This document shows positions 36,978 through 45,079 of a DNA stretch of 64,000 nt, piece after piece. The DNA is taken from assembly GCA_001464035.1 (NCBI GenBank), contig LNEC01000015.1, forward strand, positions 17,186-81,185. The letters run 5' to 3'. Below the pieces are notes generated by a model. It was not told the DNA's origin and made no database searches. It was given only the letters and a program-made list of their open reading frames with translations. Position 1 is the stretch's first letter, and every line of letters begins with the position of its first letter. This DNA comes from Bradyrhizobiaceae bacterium Ga0074131 (lineage in GTDB: Bacteria > Pseudomonadota > Alphaproteobacteria > Rhizobiales > Xanthobacteraceae). Made by a program: the position numbers and the translations under genes.

Positions 36978-37656
36978 ATTCCGAATTTGCAGACGTTGCG
37001 CTGGGCGGCCCGGACGACAGGCGACCGACGAGGCCAGCGGATTGCGCCCTCAGGAAATCCGCGGGAGTATCGATGTCCCAGAGCTCCTGGGTCTCGAACA
37101 CATCCAATCTCAATTCGTGCAAGCGGTCGCGCGTTCTCGACATGACCTCGTTGGTTCCCCACGGTATGTTCCCGAACAATTGGGTAACCGGGCGCCTTAG
37201 CCCAACGAGCGCGTATCCCCCGTCCTCCGCCGGGATAAAGACGGCGTCGGCGCCATCTCGAAGCGCGTCTGCGCAGTGCACGAGATGTTCGGTCGTGAGG
37301 GCCGGACAATCTGTGCCGATCAGGACAACAGGCCCATTTGGCGTTAGTGCCTCGAAGGCGTTCAACATTCGCGCGCCCAGATCGGCTCCAATTTGCTGAT
37401 GGCTGGTGAAGGTAAATTCCCGGCTAAGTAAAGTGAATAGGTCGTGTGACCTGTCCGGGGCACACCATAGCGATATCGGTCGAAGCGGAGACCGTGTCGC
37501 CGTCTCGACCGTCTGCCGGATCAGGAACGCCTGAAGATCCGCGGCACCCTGGCGGCCGAGCAGCGGTATCAGTCGCGTCTTCGCGTAGCCGGCGACCGGC
37601 GCTTTGGCAAAGATCGCGATCTGGATCGGGTCAGGAATCTCGTCGCGCATGAGCAT
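36955..37656 (-). CDS. DUF2064/TIGR04282-type glycosyl- or nucleotidyltransferase
   Basis: A 233-residue GT-A-fold protein: IAIFAKAPVAGYAKTRLIPL (nucleotide site), VVLIGTDCPALTTEHL (the D-x-D-like metal site) and FIPAEDGGYALVGLRRP. This family is annotated as an arsenosugar-associated glycosyltransferase because of its neighbours elsewhere; no arsenic methyltransferase is present here. It usually pairs with the TIGR04283 GT2 gene, as here, where the two overlap by 26 bp. The tail overlaps the convergent flavoprotein gene. Confidence 0.83.
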   Translation of the reverse strand: MLMRDEIPDPIQIAIFAKAPVAGYAKTRLIPLLGRQGAADLQAFLIRQTVETATRSPLRPISLWCAPDRSHDLFTLLSREFTFTSHQQIGADLGARMLNAFEALTPNGPVVLIGTDCPALTTEHLVHCADALRDGADAVFIPAEDGGYALVGLRRPVTQLFGNIPWGTNEVMSRTRDRLHELRLDVFETQELWDIDTPADFLRAQSAGLVGRLSSGPPSATSANSESKPKIGR

Positions 37657-38320
37657 ATTGCTCCGCAAGGCGAGAAGGGTCGGTGCCCAGGAAATAGGCC
37701 AGCCGCAACCGCCACATCAGCAGGATCGTCCTGACAATCCCGTTCTTTTCCCAACGCCGTCCGGACGTCGTTACTTTTGCTCGAACGCAGGCGGGCGCAG
37801 AAAGGCGCTTTAGGGATGTGGACAACGCTATGTCCTCCATAAGGGGAACAGCAGGAAATCCACCAATCCTTTCAAAAGCGTCGCGTTTGACGAAGATGGC
37901 CTGGTCGCCGGTGGCTATTCCCGTCCATCGCGATCGCAGGTTCATCATGAATGCTACAGCGGTCAGCAAGCGCAACGGAGATTCGATTTTCACGTCGAAC
38001 CGTCCCCAGACGCAACCGCGTGCCATGAACGCCTGGTCGATCGCTTCCAACGCGCCTTCGGGTAGTACAGTGTCCGAGTGCAGGAATAGCAATGTGTGGC
38101 CATTGGCTTGCTGGGCCCCGGCGTTCATTTGAGAGGCACGGCCGCGTGGTGCAACAATCGCGTGATCGCAGAGGGGAGAAGCAAGTCGCATACTGCCGTC
38201 CTCACTACCGCCATCCACCACGATCACCTCCATCCCGCGCGCCCGCAGGGGTTGCAGGGCGGCGAGAGTAGCCGAGATGGTCGGTTGTTCGTTGAGGGTA
38301 GGAACGATGATCGACAACAC
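37631..38320 (-). CDS. GT2 glycosyltransferase, TIGR04283 type
   Basis: A 229-residue GT-A glycosyltransferase: LSIIVPTLNEQPTISATLAA, VIVVDGGSEDGSM, LLFLHSDTVLPEGAL (metal-binding D-x-D equivalent) and GIATGDQAIFVKRDAFERIG. A hydrophobic C-terminal stretch suggests membrane contact. It is the standard partner of the DUF2064-type gene. The sugar donor and acceptor are unknown. Confidence 0.87.
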   Translation of the reverse strand: MLSIIVPTLNEQPTISATLAALQPLRARGMEVIVVDGGSEDGSMRLASPLCDHAIVAPRGRASQMNAGAQQANGHTLLFLHSDTVLPEGALEAIDQAFMARGCVWGRFDVKIESPLRLLTAVAFMMNLRSRWTGIATGDQAIFVKRDAFERIGGFPAVPLMEDIALSTSLKRLSAPACVRAKVTTSGRRWEKNGIVRTILLMWRLRLAYFLGTDPSRLAEQYAHARRDS

Positions 38321-38342
38321 GCGCAGATTCCTCGGAGCGTTA

Positions 38343-39032
38343 TCATGGCTTGACGCCGATGTGGCTAAGCGTCTGTCTGGCTTTTCTCGTAATGACCGCG
38401 ATGACAGCGACTGTTGCCAATAGGCCCATCGAGAACAACACGATCTGCGATATCTTCAGGTTTTCGCTGGTGGCCGCGGCCCGTCCTAGCGTTCCGATGT
38501 AAACGTACAGCGAGGTCCCCGGCATGATTCCGAAGAAGGTAGCAATCACGAAATGCCAAAACGGAATATCGGTTGCTCCGAAAGCATAATTTTGAAGGTT
38601 AAACGGAACTGCAGGGCTGAGCCTCAGTAGCCCCACCACCTTCCAGCCCTCGACGCTCGTGGCCTTGTCCAGTGCTTGAAGAAGCGGCTTCTTCTGCGCC
38701 CACATCCGAATCCTTTCGCGGACTGCGCTTCGGGCAATCAAAAAGGCGAGCGCCGCGCCGAGAGTTGCCGAAACGACAACGAGCGGAATCCCCCACAATC
38801 CGAAGGCAACTCCAGCGGAAACGGTCAATACCCAGCTTGGCAGAATAAGAACGACGGCGACCACATAGGCGACGGCGAATGCGACAACACCTATGGGTCC
38901 GAGCTTCTGAACCCAGTCCATAAACGATTGCACCCAATCCCTGATCGGTAGCACGAATCCCGCACTAACGAGAAGAAGCACGAGCAGCCCCCCGCCTAGT
39001 ATCTTTATCAGGGTTGAGGGGGGCTCCTTCAT
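38343..39032 (-). CDS. TVP38/TMEM64 (DedA-like) membrane protein
   Basis: A 229-residue membrane protein with about five hydrophobic segments. The VTT/DedA-type core includes FAVAYVVAVVLILPSWVLTV, GLWGIPLVVVSATLGAALAF and RLSPAVPFNLQNYAFGATDI. Members act in lipid translocation or envelope homeostasis. Its place between a glycosyltransferase and a radical SAM gene in one operon suggests it handles the product or its lipid carrier. Confidence 0.88.
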   Translation of the reverse strand: MKEPPSTLIKILGGGLLVLLLVSAGFVLPIRDWVQSFMDWVQKLGPIGVVAFAVAYVVAVVLILPSWVLTVSAGVAFGLWGIPLVVVSATLGAALAFLIARSAVRERIRMWAQKKPLLQALDKATSVEGWKVVGLLRLSPAVPFNLQNYAFGATDIPFWHFVIATFFGIMPGTSLYVYIGTLGRAAATSENLKISQIVLFSMGLLATVAVIAVITRKARQTLSHIGVKP

Positions 39033-39047
39033 GTCTCTGCTAACCGA

Positions 39048-40970
39048 TCATTTGCCCGAGCAGGACGAGCCGCCCAGGACACAAAACTGGGAACAAAATG
39101 GATGGTTGAGCGGCACTGAACGGCTAGCATCTTTGAGCGTGTGCCCCAGTTCGAACTCCTCTTCATAGGGGAGCAGAGTACATGCCACGACGGCCGGCTT
39201 GGCAGCGCCCTTTCGCTTAATGACCATCCGCGATGACGAGCACATCACGTCGTCGGGCGACTTGTGAAGTATGTCCCAACAGGCGGTTGTGATTTCGGGA
39301 ACGTCCCTTGCGGGCTCCATTTCCGGAAACAGAATTAGGGCACCGGGTTCGAAGGCAAAGGCAATGCGATGTTCGGAAAGGAGGCGCACATAGCCGTCGC
39401 GCTCGGCAGCCGGGTCTTCTCCCCACATCGTGCGCCCGGCGATGGATGTCCGAAATCCGTTTTGGCATAGCCACTTCAGACCTGAAAGAGCATGCACGAA
39501 AGTATCTGGACCGCGTTCCTCTTCATGGCGCTCGGCGGTGTAGTGGTCGAGCGAGACCCTAAGCGAGAGCAGGTGAGCGTATCGGCGGTTGAGGTCCAAC
39601 AAGGCGACTTTGTGTCGTTCCATCGGCCGCATGCCGTTGGTCAGGATCAGAGCTTTAAAGCCTCGATCCAGGCAAGCTTCCAGCATGCCAATGATCTCCG
39701 GGTTCATGAAAGGCTCGCCACCGGTGAAGCCGATCTCCTCAGTCGTCAATCCGCCTTCCGAGATCTCGTCGAGGTAGTTCTGTACTTCCGCCTTGCGGAT
39801 GTAGACTAGACGGTCGTTCCTGGGACTGGATTCGATATAACAATTGCGGCACGTGATATTGCAAAGTGTTCCAGTATTGATCCAAAGCGTCTTGAGCTCT
39901 TTCAGGGAGACACTCGCGCGAGGCTGGCCCGCCGCTGTCGTCGTTGGATTCTTGAACTTTTCCTCGGGCAGGCGAGGGATGTTTGCGCGTTCTTCCCTGG
40001 GCCACAGTTGTTGAAGCGAGGACTTGTTGTCCTTTGCATCAGTGACCGCAACTTCGGCCTGGTGCGGTCGCCATTCCAGCGATCCCTCGACAAGCGCAAC
40101 CCCACGTTCGCGAATTTCCTTGAACGGCAAGGCATCGCAACTCGGCCAGATGCCGGTCTCAAGCGCCGCGGCGTAACCCTCCGGAAGCCCGGCGCTCCGC
40201 ATCTTCTCAGCCGCGAGCCTGTAATCATAGTCGAGCAAGCGGTGTTCGATGGAAATGGCGTCGTCTTTCAGTTTCAGTATGCTGTACCAGACGGACGAGG
40301 TTCCATCGTTGGCGGGCATGCCCACGGCCCCCGAATTGTGCCAAAGCCGACCGTCGATAATCTGCGTAAATGGAATGCCGCAATGTCCACCTATGATGCC
40401 GTCGACACCGGCGCGATCGATTTCCGCGATCTTGATGGAGGCAGGGGTCGATGCAAAGATAAATCGGTTGATCGACGCCGCGCCGCCGTGAACCACGGCC
40501 AGCCGCGCGCCGCCGATCTCGACGTCGATCCGACGCGGCAAATTCGCCATCCATGAGCGCAGTTCCGTCCCAACGGTTCGGTCCGCATAGTTGAACCAGG
40601 CGCTTGAAAGCCGCTGGCAAGCGCTGTCCACCGGGAAACCGCAACCGCAGTCGGCGGTTCCCGATGCCAGGCTTTCCTCGCAGTTTCCCATGACGACATG
40701 ACAGCCGAAATCGCGGACAAGGGTCGCAGTTGCGGCGGCGTCGGCTCCGTAGGCGACGATGTCTCCCGTGCAGATGACCCGGGCAGGCGGAATGCCAAGA
40801 CGGGCGGCTTCGGCAAGCACCGCTGCGGTAGCTTCAAGGTTGCTATACGCGCCGCCAAATATCAAAAGCGGTCCGTCCGGCTCCAGGATCCGGAACCCCT
40901 GGCCCATCGGATTCTGGAGGTCGGGCCGGCCGAGGCTCTTCGTTGATATCTGAGATCGATCAAAATCCAT
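39048..40970 (-). CDS. Metallophosphoesterase-radical SAM fusion protein
   Basis: A 640-residue two-domain protein. Residues ~35-255 are a calcineurin-like phosphoesterase of the YfcE type: GDIVAYG, GNCEES, VVHGG and GGHCGIPF are visible. The usual first motif D-x-H is replaced by GGAYSN and the last G-H-x-H by GHCG, so the metal site is altered. Residues ~360-600 are a radical SAM domain with CNITCRNC (Cys 370, 374, 377) and GFTGGEPFMN. A Cys-rich C terminus (FCSQFCVLGGSSC) could bind an auxiliary cluster. It heads a four-gene operon behind a perfect SigF-type promoter. Confidence 0.85.
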   Translation of the reverse strand: MDFDRSQISTKSLGRPDLQNPMGQGFRILEPDGPLLIFGGAYSNLEATAAVLAEAARLGIPPARVICTGDIVAYGADAAATATLVRDFGCHVVMGNCEESLASGTADCGCGFPVDSACQRLSSAWFNYADRTVGTELRSWMANLPRRIDVEIGGARLAVVHGGAASINRFIFASTPASIKIAEIDRAGVDGIIGGHCGIPFTQIIDGRLWHNSGAVGMPANDGTSSVWYSILKLKDDAISIEHRLLDYDYRLAAEKMRSAGLPEGYAAALETGIWPSCDALPFKEIRERGVALVEGSLEWRPHQAEVAVTDAKDNKSSLQQLWPREERANIPRLPEEKFKNPTTTAAGQPRASVSLKELKTLWINTGTLCNITCRNCYIESSPRNDRLVYIRKAEVQNYLDEISEGGLTTEEIGFTGGEPFMNPEIIGMLEACLDRGFKALILTNGMRPMERHKVALLDLNRRYAHLLSLRVSLDHYTAERHEEERGPDTFVHALSGLKWLCQNGFRTSIAGRTMWGEDPAAERDGYVRLLSEHRIAFAFEPGALILFPEMEPARDVPEITTACWDILHKSPDDVMCSSSRMVIKRKGAAKPAVVACTLLPYEEEFELGHTLKDASRSVPLNHPFCSQFCVLGGSSCSGK

Positions 40971-41037
40971 AGGTTTCCGGCACATTCGGTTGCGAAGACT
41001 GGCGATAGAGGTCGTGAAATCCAGGCATCGAGCTAGA

Positions 41038-41063
41038 TTCGCACGTTCGTTGTCATAGGTTAC
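41038..41063 (-). promoter_or_regulatory. SigF-type promoter of the radical SAM operon
   Basis: Minus strand: GTAACC (41063-41058), 16 bases, CGAA (41041-41038), a perfect match. Transcription would start near 41031, about 60 bp before the start codon at 40970. It faces away from the doxX promoter in the same intergenic region, 40971-41448, which holds no gene. Confidence 0.8.
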
Positions 41064-41379
41064 GCGCGACAACGAAAATAATTGCATTTCGCGAGATCAA
41101 TTAACCGCCAGGTATTGGCGCGCCGCAGCTCAATCGACGTCAGAGATCCATCGAGAAAGAGGAAAACGTGCAGTCAGCAGCTCCATGGATGGTTCTGGCG
41201 GCCTATTGCCGATTGCGCCGTCGCTGACCCGTTAGACGCGTTTTGCTGATCCGATCCACGTACCGCTCTGATGCAGGATCGAGCGCGTTCCCCACTTTCG
41301 CTGCGCAGGAAAATTCGCGGGAGGCGAATCTCGGTCCGAGCGGTCCAGGCAAATAGCGTCACTTTTCACGTTACGGCAA

Positions 41380-41405
41380 GTAACCAATCCGACTCGGTGA
41401 GCGAA
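41380..41405 (+). promoter_or_regulatory. SigF-type promoter of doxX
   Basis: GTAACC (41380-41385), 16 bases, CGAA (41402-41405), a perfect match 44 bp before the doxX start. DoxX-type genes are also among the SigF targets described in Caulobacter, as I recall. Confidence 0.82.
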
Positions 41406-41448
41406 CCCTTGGGGATGGCGCAAGGTGCCGATTCAGAGGGGGAAAGCC

Positions 41449-41922
41449 ATGAAATCGATCGTACTTCTGCTAATCGCTCTACCGGCACAGATTGCTTCCT
41501 ATTTTCCGTGGATGGGACCGCTGGTGATGCGGCTCGTCGTCGGTTACGTATTCATGCTTACCGGCTGGGCCAAGCTCAACAATCTTCCCCAGATGATCCA
41601 GAACTTCTCCGATTGGGGAATCCCGTTTCCCGGCATCCTGACGCCGTTTGTTTCCGCAGTGGAATGCTTCGGCGGCGCCATGCTGATCCTCGGACTGTTT
41701 ACCCGTATCCCGGCAGCCATGCTGACTGTCGTCATGATCGTCGCGATCAATGTGGCGAAATGGGAAAACGTGGATTCTCTCGAAACGCTGCTGGGATTCG
41801 AGGAGGCAACCTACCTGGCTGCCTTCCTCTGGCTTGCTATCGCGGGGCCTGGCGCGGCTTCCCTTGACCGGCTGCTACTGTGGATGACCGGCCAGGAGAG
41901 CGAGCCGCAACAAGTCGTTTGA
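41449..41922 (+). CDS. DoxX family membrane protein
   Basis: A 157-residue protein with four hydrophobic segments in the DoxX pattern (LVMRLVVGYVFMLTGWAKL, FVSAVECFGGAMLILGLFTR, AAMLTVVMIVAINVAKWEN). DoxX proteins occur with oxidative-stress or thiol/quinone redox systems. The start at 41449 follows AGAGGGGGAAAGCC. The gene has its own SigF-type promoter. In 41923-42224, between the two DoxX-type genes, I see no gene. Confidence 0.88.
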   Translation: MKSIVLLLIALPAQIASYFPWMGPLVMRLVVGYVFMLTGWAKLNNLPQMIQNFSDWGIPFPGILTPFVSAVECFGGAMLILGLFTRIPAAMLTVVMIVAINVAKWENVDSLETLLGFEEATYLAAFLWLAIAGPGAASLDRLLLWMTGQESEPQQVV

Positions 41923-42224
41923 CACTGCCGAATGACCTGCAATTGAACGTCGGCCGGATCGGCTTTGCGCATGCTTGCCGCGAAAGGCATCTTCATGGCT
42001 TTCGCTGATTTTCTGAGTTCTCCAAGGTGAGCCAGCTCAAATCTTCAGACAGGGCGCCTATTCGAAAATGGGTGAGACGCATCTCGGCTTCATGAGCTTG
42101 GGGCGCGCTCCAGGACGAGGCGACCCGCCCGAACTCACCCAGCGACCTACCGAAGTTGGGCGACCGTTTCGTGAAAAAAATGGAAGATGTGCGGTATCGG
42201 CGACGCTGCACATCCTGGCCCGGA

Positions 42225-43178
42225 TCATGACGCCGGCCGGTGATCCGACCGAGCAGGTTCGGCTCGACTTCCAAAATAGGTACCCCGCCAGCCGGCAAGT
42301 GCAGCCTGCATCTTCCCCAGCGCGAAGAGGCTGCCGCCGCCGAATGCCGCGATGGCTCCAGCCGCAGCCAGGAGCGCAAACTCACGCTTCACCCCATTGA
42401 AGAACGCGATGACGCCCGTTGCAGAAAGGAGCTTCGTCAGCATGAACCACAGCAATATTGCGCAAGCCGCCGTTGCGAACCACCGCTCGCCGACACCCGC
42501 GATGAGGCCGAGGCCGATGATGGCCAGCAGCCAGCCCGGTGCTCCGAAGGTGATGATGTTGTCGTAGCCTGCAAAAAGGCCGCCCACGAGAAATACGGCA
42601 CCGAGCGATATGCGTAGCAGCAGGCCCATGGGCTCCCAGTCACGGCCGAGCGTCTCAGGCATGAGGTAGCGGCCCGCGTCCAAGCTGCGAGCGCCGGAAC
42701 CAAGATTGTATAGAACGAAGAAGAAGCCGGAGAGCGCAATGTCGCGGATCTGGATGAACTCGGCGGGCGACTGATAGGTTTTTGCCGTTAGAGCCACACC
42801 CGGCGTCGTTACGACCGGCAACGAGACCACGAAACTCCACAGCAGCAATGCCCATAATGCACTGAGCGGCCGCACCATCAGGCCGGCCACCAGCATAATG
42901 CCGGAGATCAATTCGAAGGCCGATAGCGCGGTGAGAAAGTTCCACGGCGTGAGAACCATTCCGAGAGGACTCGCAAACAGCCAGTCGAGAAAGGTCTGGT
43001 TGATGTAGCCGAGCGGCCCGACATACTGGTCGACGATTCCCTTGGCTTTCACCGGCGTGAGCAGGCGCTCCAGCTTGGCGATCCCTCCGGCGACAAAGAC
43101 TAGACCGAGGCCCACGCGGAGCGCGAGCGCGATCTGCGCCTGCGCGCTTGAGGATTGTGGATTGGCGAAGGTGAACAT
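42225..43178 (-). CDS. DoxD/DoxX-like membrane protein, two-module
   Basis: A 317-residue protein with about eight hydrophobic segments. The N-terminal half resembles the thiosulfate:quinone oxidoreductase DoxD subunit/DoxX fold (LALRVGLGLVFVAGGIAKLE, FELISGIMLVAGLMVRPLSA) and the second half repeats the pattern (LRISLGAVFLVGGLFAGYDN). GGAG lies nine bases before the ATG. It follows the zinc-finger anti-sigma gene and is probably the output gene of the sigma factor at 44058-44633. Confidence 0.83.
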   Translation of the reverse strand: MFTFANPQSSSAQAQIALALRVGLGLVFVAGGIAKLERLLTPVKAKGIVDQYVGPLGYINQTFLDWLFASPLGMVLTPWNFLTALSAFELISGIMLVAGLMVRPLSALWALLLWSFVVSLPVVTTPGVALTAKTYQSPAEFIQIRDIALSGFFFVLYNLGSGARSLDAGRYLMPETLGRDWEPMGLLLRISLGAVFLVGGLFAGYDNIITFGAPGWLLAIIGLGLIAGVGERWFATAACAILLWFMLTKLLSATGVIAFFNGVKREFALLAAAGAIAAFGGGSLFALGKMQAALAGWRGTYFGSRAEPARSDHRPAS

Positions 43179-43236
43179 TCGGGAAAACTCCTATCTTTTG
43201 GTGACGATCGATGCGACGGGATAGAGAAACAGCTGT

Positions 43237-44061
43237 TCAGCCTGGATACTGAACGGCAAGTCGAGCGTGCCTGGGCATGGATTGAGCGGCTAACTCCAGT
43301 ATGCGATCGAACACAGCCTCAGCGGCGACCAGAACGAACACGAGGTCGTTTTCAGTCCATACAGCCACGCCATGACCCTTGTGCTGCTCCACCGCCACCT
43401 GGCGATTGCCACCGAGCACCCGGTTCGGTTGCGGCAGAGACAGTCCGCCGGCTTCCATGATATAAAGCACTGCGCGATCGTCGCCTGTCGCGTAAGTGAC
43501 GCCGAGCAGGCGCCGCTCCAGCAGCCAGCAGAGCCGCACGCCGCCGACCTCGAAAACGCCAATCCGATCCCTGACCACGGGCACAGCGAACGGCACGCGC
43601 GCCTGCGCCCACTCCGTCACCGTCCGGCCGTCATGGGCCGTAGAATCGACGGTCCAGCCCTTGGCGCGGTAGGTGATGAAATCCTCGACAGACGCCTGCA
43701 CGACATCGCGGCTCGGCAGCATCGACACGACGATCGCAAATGCCGCGATCAGGATCGCACAGGCAGTCGCGGCCATGCGCCAGCTCGGCCTTACCCTTCG
43801 TGCCGGTTTCGTCACATCGGCCTGCTCCAGCCGCGCTGCGATACCCGGCCACAGATGCTCTGGCGCGCGCTCCTCGGAAAGCGCACTCAAGGACTGATTG
43901 ATCGCCGAGAGTTCATGCGCTAATGCGCGGCAAGAAGCGCAGGTACGCAGATGCGTGCGGACGTCGTTGGCGTCCACCTCATCCGCCTCGCCATCGACAA
44001 AGGCGCCGATGACCATACGGAGTTTGTCGCAGGCAGTCGTGTCTGTCGCTTGCATCGTCAT
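43237..44061 (-). CDS. Zinc-finger anti-sigma factor
   Basis: A 274-residue membrane-anchored anti-sigma factor. The N-terminal zinc-finger has His-x3-Cys-x2-Cys (HLRTCASC). A single membrane segment (AATACAILIAAFAIVVSML, about residues 95-115) leads to a periplasmic sensor domain of about 150 residues with VGGVRLCWLLERRLLGVTYA. It overlaps the sigma gene by four bases (ATGA), showing translational coupling. It is a different class from the DUF1109 anti-sigma in the same island. Confidence 0.88.
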   Translation of the reverse strand: MTMQATDTTACDKLRMVIGAFVDGEADEVDANDVRTHLRTCASCRALAHELSAINQSLSALSEERAPEHLWPGIAARLEQADVTKPARRVRPSWRMAATACAILIAAFAIVVSMLPSRDVVQASVEDFITYRAKGWTVDSTAHDGRTVTEWAQARVPFAVPVVRDRIGVFEVGGVRLCWLLERRLLGVTYATGDDRAVLYIMEAGGLSLPQPNRVLGGNRQVAVEQHKGHGVAVWTENDLVFVLVAAEAVFDRILELAAQSMPRHARLAVQYPG

Positions 44062-44633
44062 TCAAGCCCTCGGTTGAGGTGCTGGACCGCTTGCGGAGCG
44101 ACCCGATCGTCATGCTCGACAAGGCGTTGCCGCAGCAGGTCGCGAGCGCGAGACAATCGCGAACGCACGAGATCGTCGGTGATCGCGAGAGCTGTCGCGG
44201 TGTCGGCGTAGGACGCCTCTTCGACAAGGACGAGGATGGCTACGGCGCGCAGATCGATCGGTAACGCTGCAAGCGCCGCCTCTATGGCGCGTCCCGTCTC
44301 GCGGCTTGCGAGGGCGCGGTCCGGCCGGGAATGAAGCTCAAGATCGACCTGAAATGCCGAAATCAATTCGGCATTACGCGTTACGAGAGCCTCCCGCCCG
44401 CGGTGACGGGCATGATCAATGACACCGTTGATGAGAATGCGGAAAAGCCAGGGTCGGACCTGTCGAGGTTCATCGTCCGGCGAAAACGCCCTGTAGGCCT
44501 TGAGGCAGGTATCCTGGACGAGATCCTGCGCCAACCCGGCATCGCCCGTCATCCGCCGAGCCGTACGAAACAGCGCATCGAGCTCTGGTCTTGCCAGCAC
44601 CTCGAACCGTCGTCGCTTGCCCGTGTCGTGCAC
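44058..44633 (-). CDS. RpoE-like ECF sigma factor
   Basis: A 191-residue ECF sigma factor with region 2 (ELDALFRTARRMTGDAGLAQ, DLVQDTCLKAYRAF, RPWLFRILINGVIDHARHRG) and region 4 (ALPIDLRAVAILVLVEEASY, DDLVRSRLSRARDLLRQRL). It forms a sigma/anti-sigma/DoxD-like operon on the minus strand. Its target promoters could not be identified here. Confidence 0.9.
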   Translation of the reverse strand: MHDTGKRRRFEVLARPELDALFRTARRMTGDAGLAQDLVQDTCLKAYRAFSPDDEPRQVRPWLFRILINGVIDHARHRGREALVTRNAELISAFQVDLELHSRPDRALASRETGRAIEAALAALPIDLRAVAILVLVEEASYADTATALAITDDLVRSRLSRARDLLRQRLVEHDDRVAPQAVQHLNRGLE

Positions 44634-45079
44634 TCGCCTTCGTCCTCTTCCGTCCCTGCGGATCGCCGGTCGTGAATTCGGAAGTTAAGACGACGACGTG
44701 GACAAATCCTCCGCTGATCAGGGTTCACAAATTCGTGAGAGTAGAACCAAAAAATGACACTGACACTTCGATCAACGCTCCAGCTTCGCGATCGAGCTTC
44801 AGAGCCAGACGACACGGGCGATCGCCGGGGTCGCGATCTGGATACTGTCGGCTGCCTTCGAGCATCGACCGCCGTTGGCGCCAGCCACGCGCTTTGAGGA
44901 GCAGGCGGGCGTCGCGCGCATACAGAAACAGGGCGGCGCAGACGTAACAAAAGAGGCTTGACCAGCGAACTGCAAGATAACGCAAGCAAGATGACCAGCC
45001 ATCGAACTCAGGGCGCGTCCGCTGCCCTGGGTGGGTGCAATTTTGTGCTCCGAGTTGGTCCTGCTCGAGGCCAAGTATC
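44634..45079. other. Divergent region between the RpoE-like sigma and OpgC genes
   Basis: About 445 bp with no gene I can support. It contains the interrupted inverted repeat GGTTC...GAACC (44722-44748), which may be an operator, and a SigF-type promoter sequence at 44944-44969. A minus-strand frame (44725-45074) includes a hydrophobic stretch, RWSSLFCYVCAALFLYARDA, and may be a gene remnant. Confidence 0.4.
44944..44969 (+). promoter_or_regulatory. SigF-type promoter candidate of the OpgC gene
   Basis: GTAACA (44944-44949), 16 bases, CGAA (44966-44969): one mismatch in the -35. It lies 110 bp before the OpgC start. Confidence 0.58.

Noticed and set aside
37184..37209. GTAACC-N16-CGAG on the plus strand, close to the SigF-type motif
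   Set aside because: It lies inside the DUF2064-type gene on the opposite strand, has a mismatch in the -10, and no plus-strand gene follows.
36955..41087. Arsenosugar biosynthesis locus
   Set aside because: The two transferases belong to families named for that context, but no ArsM or ArsS-like gene or arsenic regulator is present.
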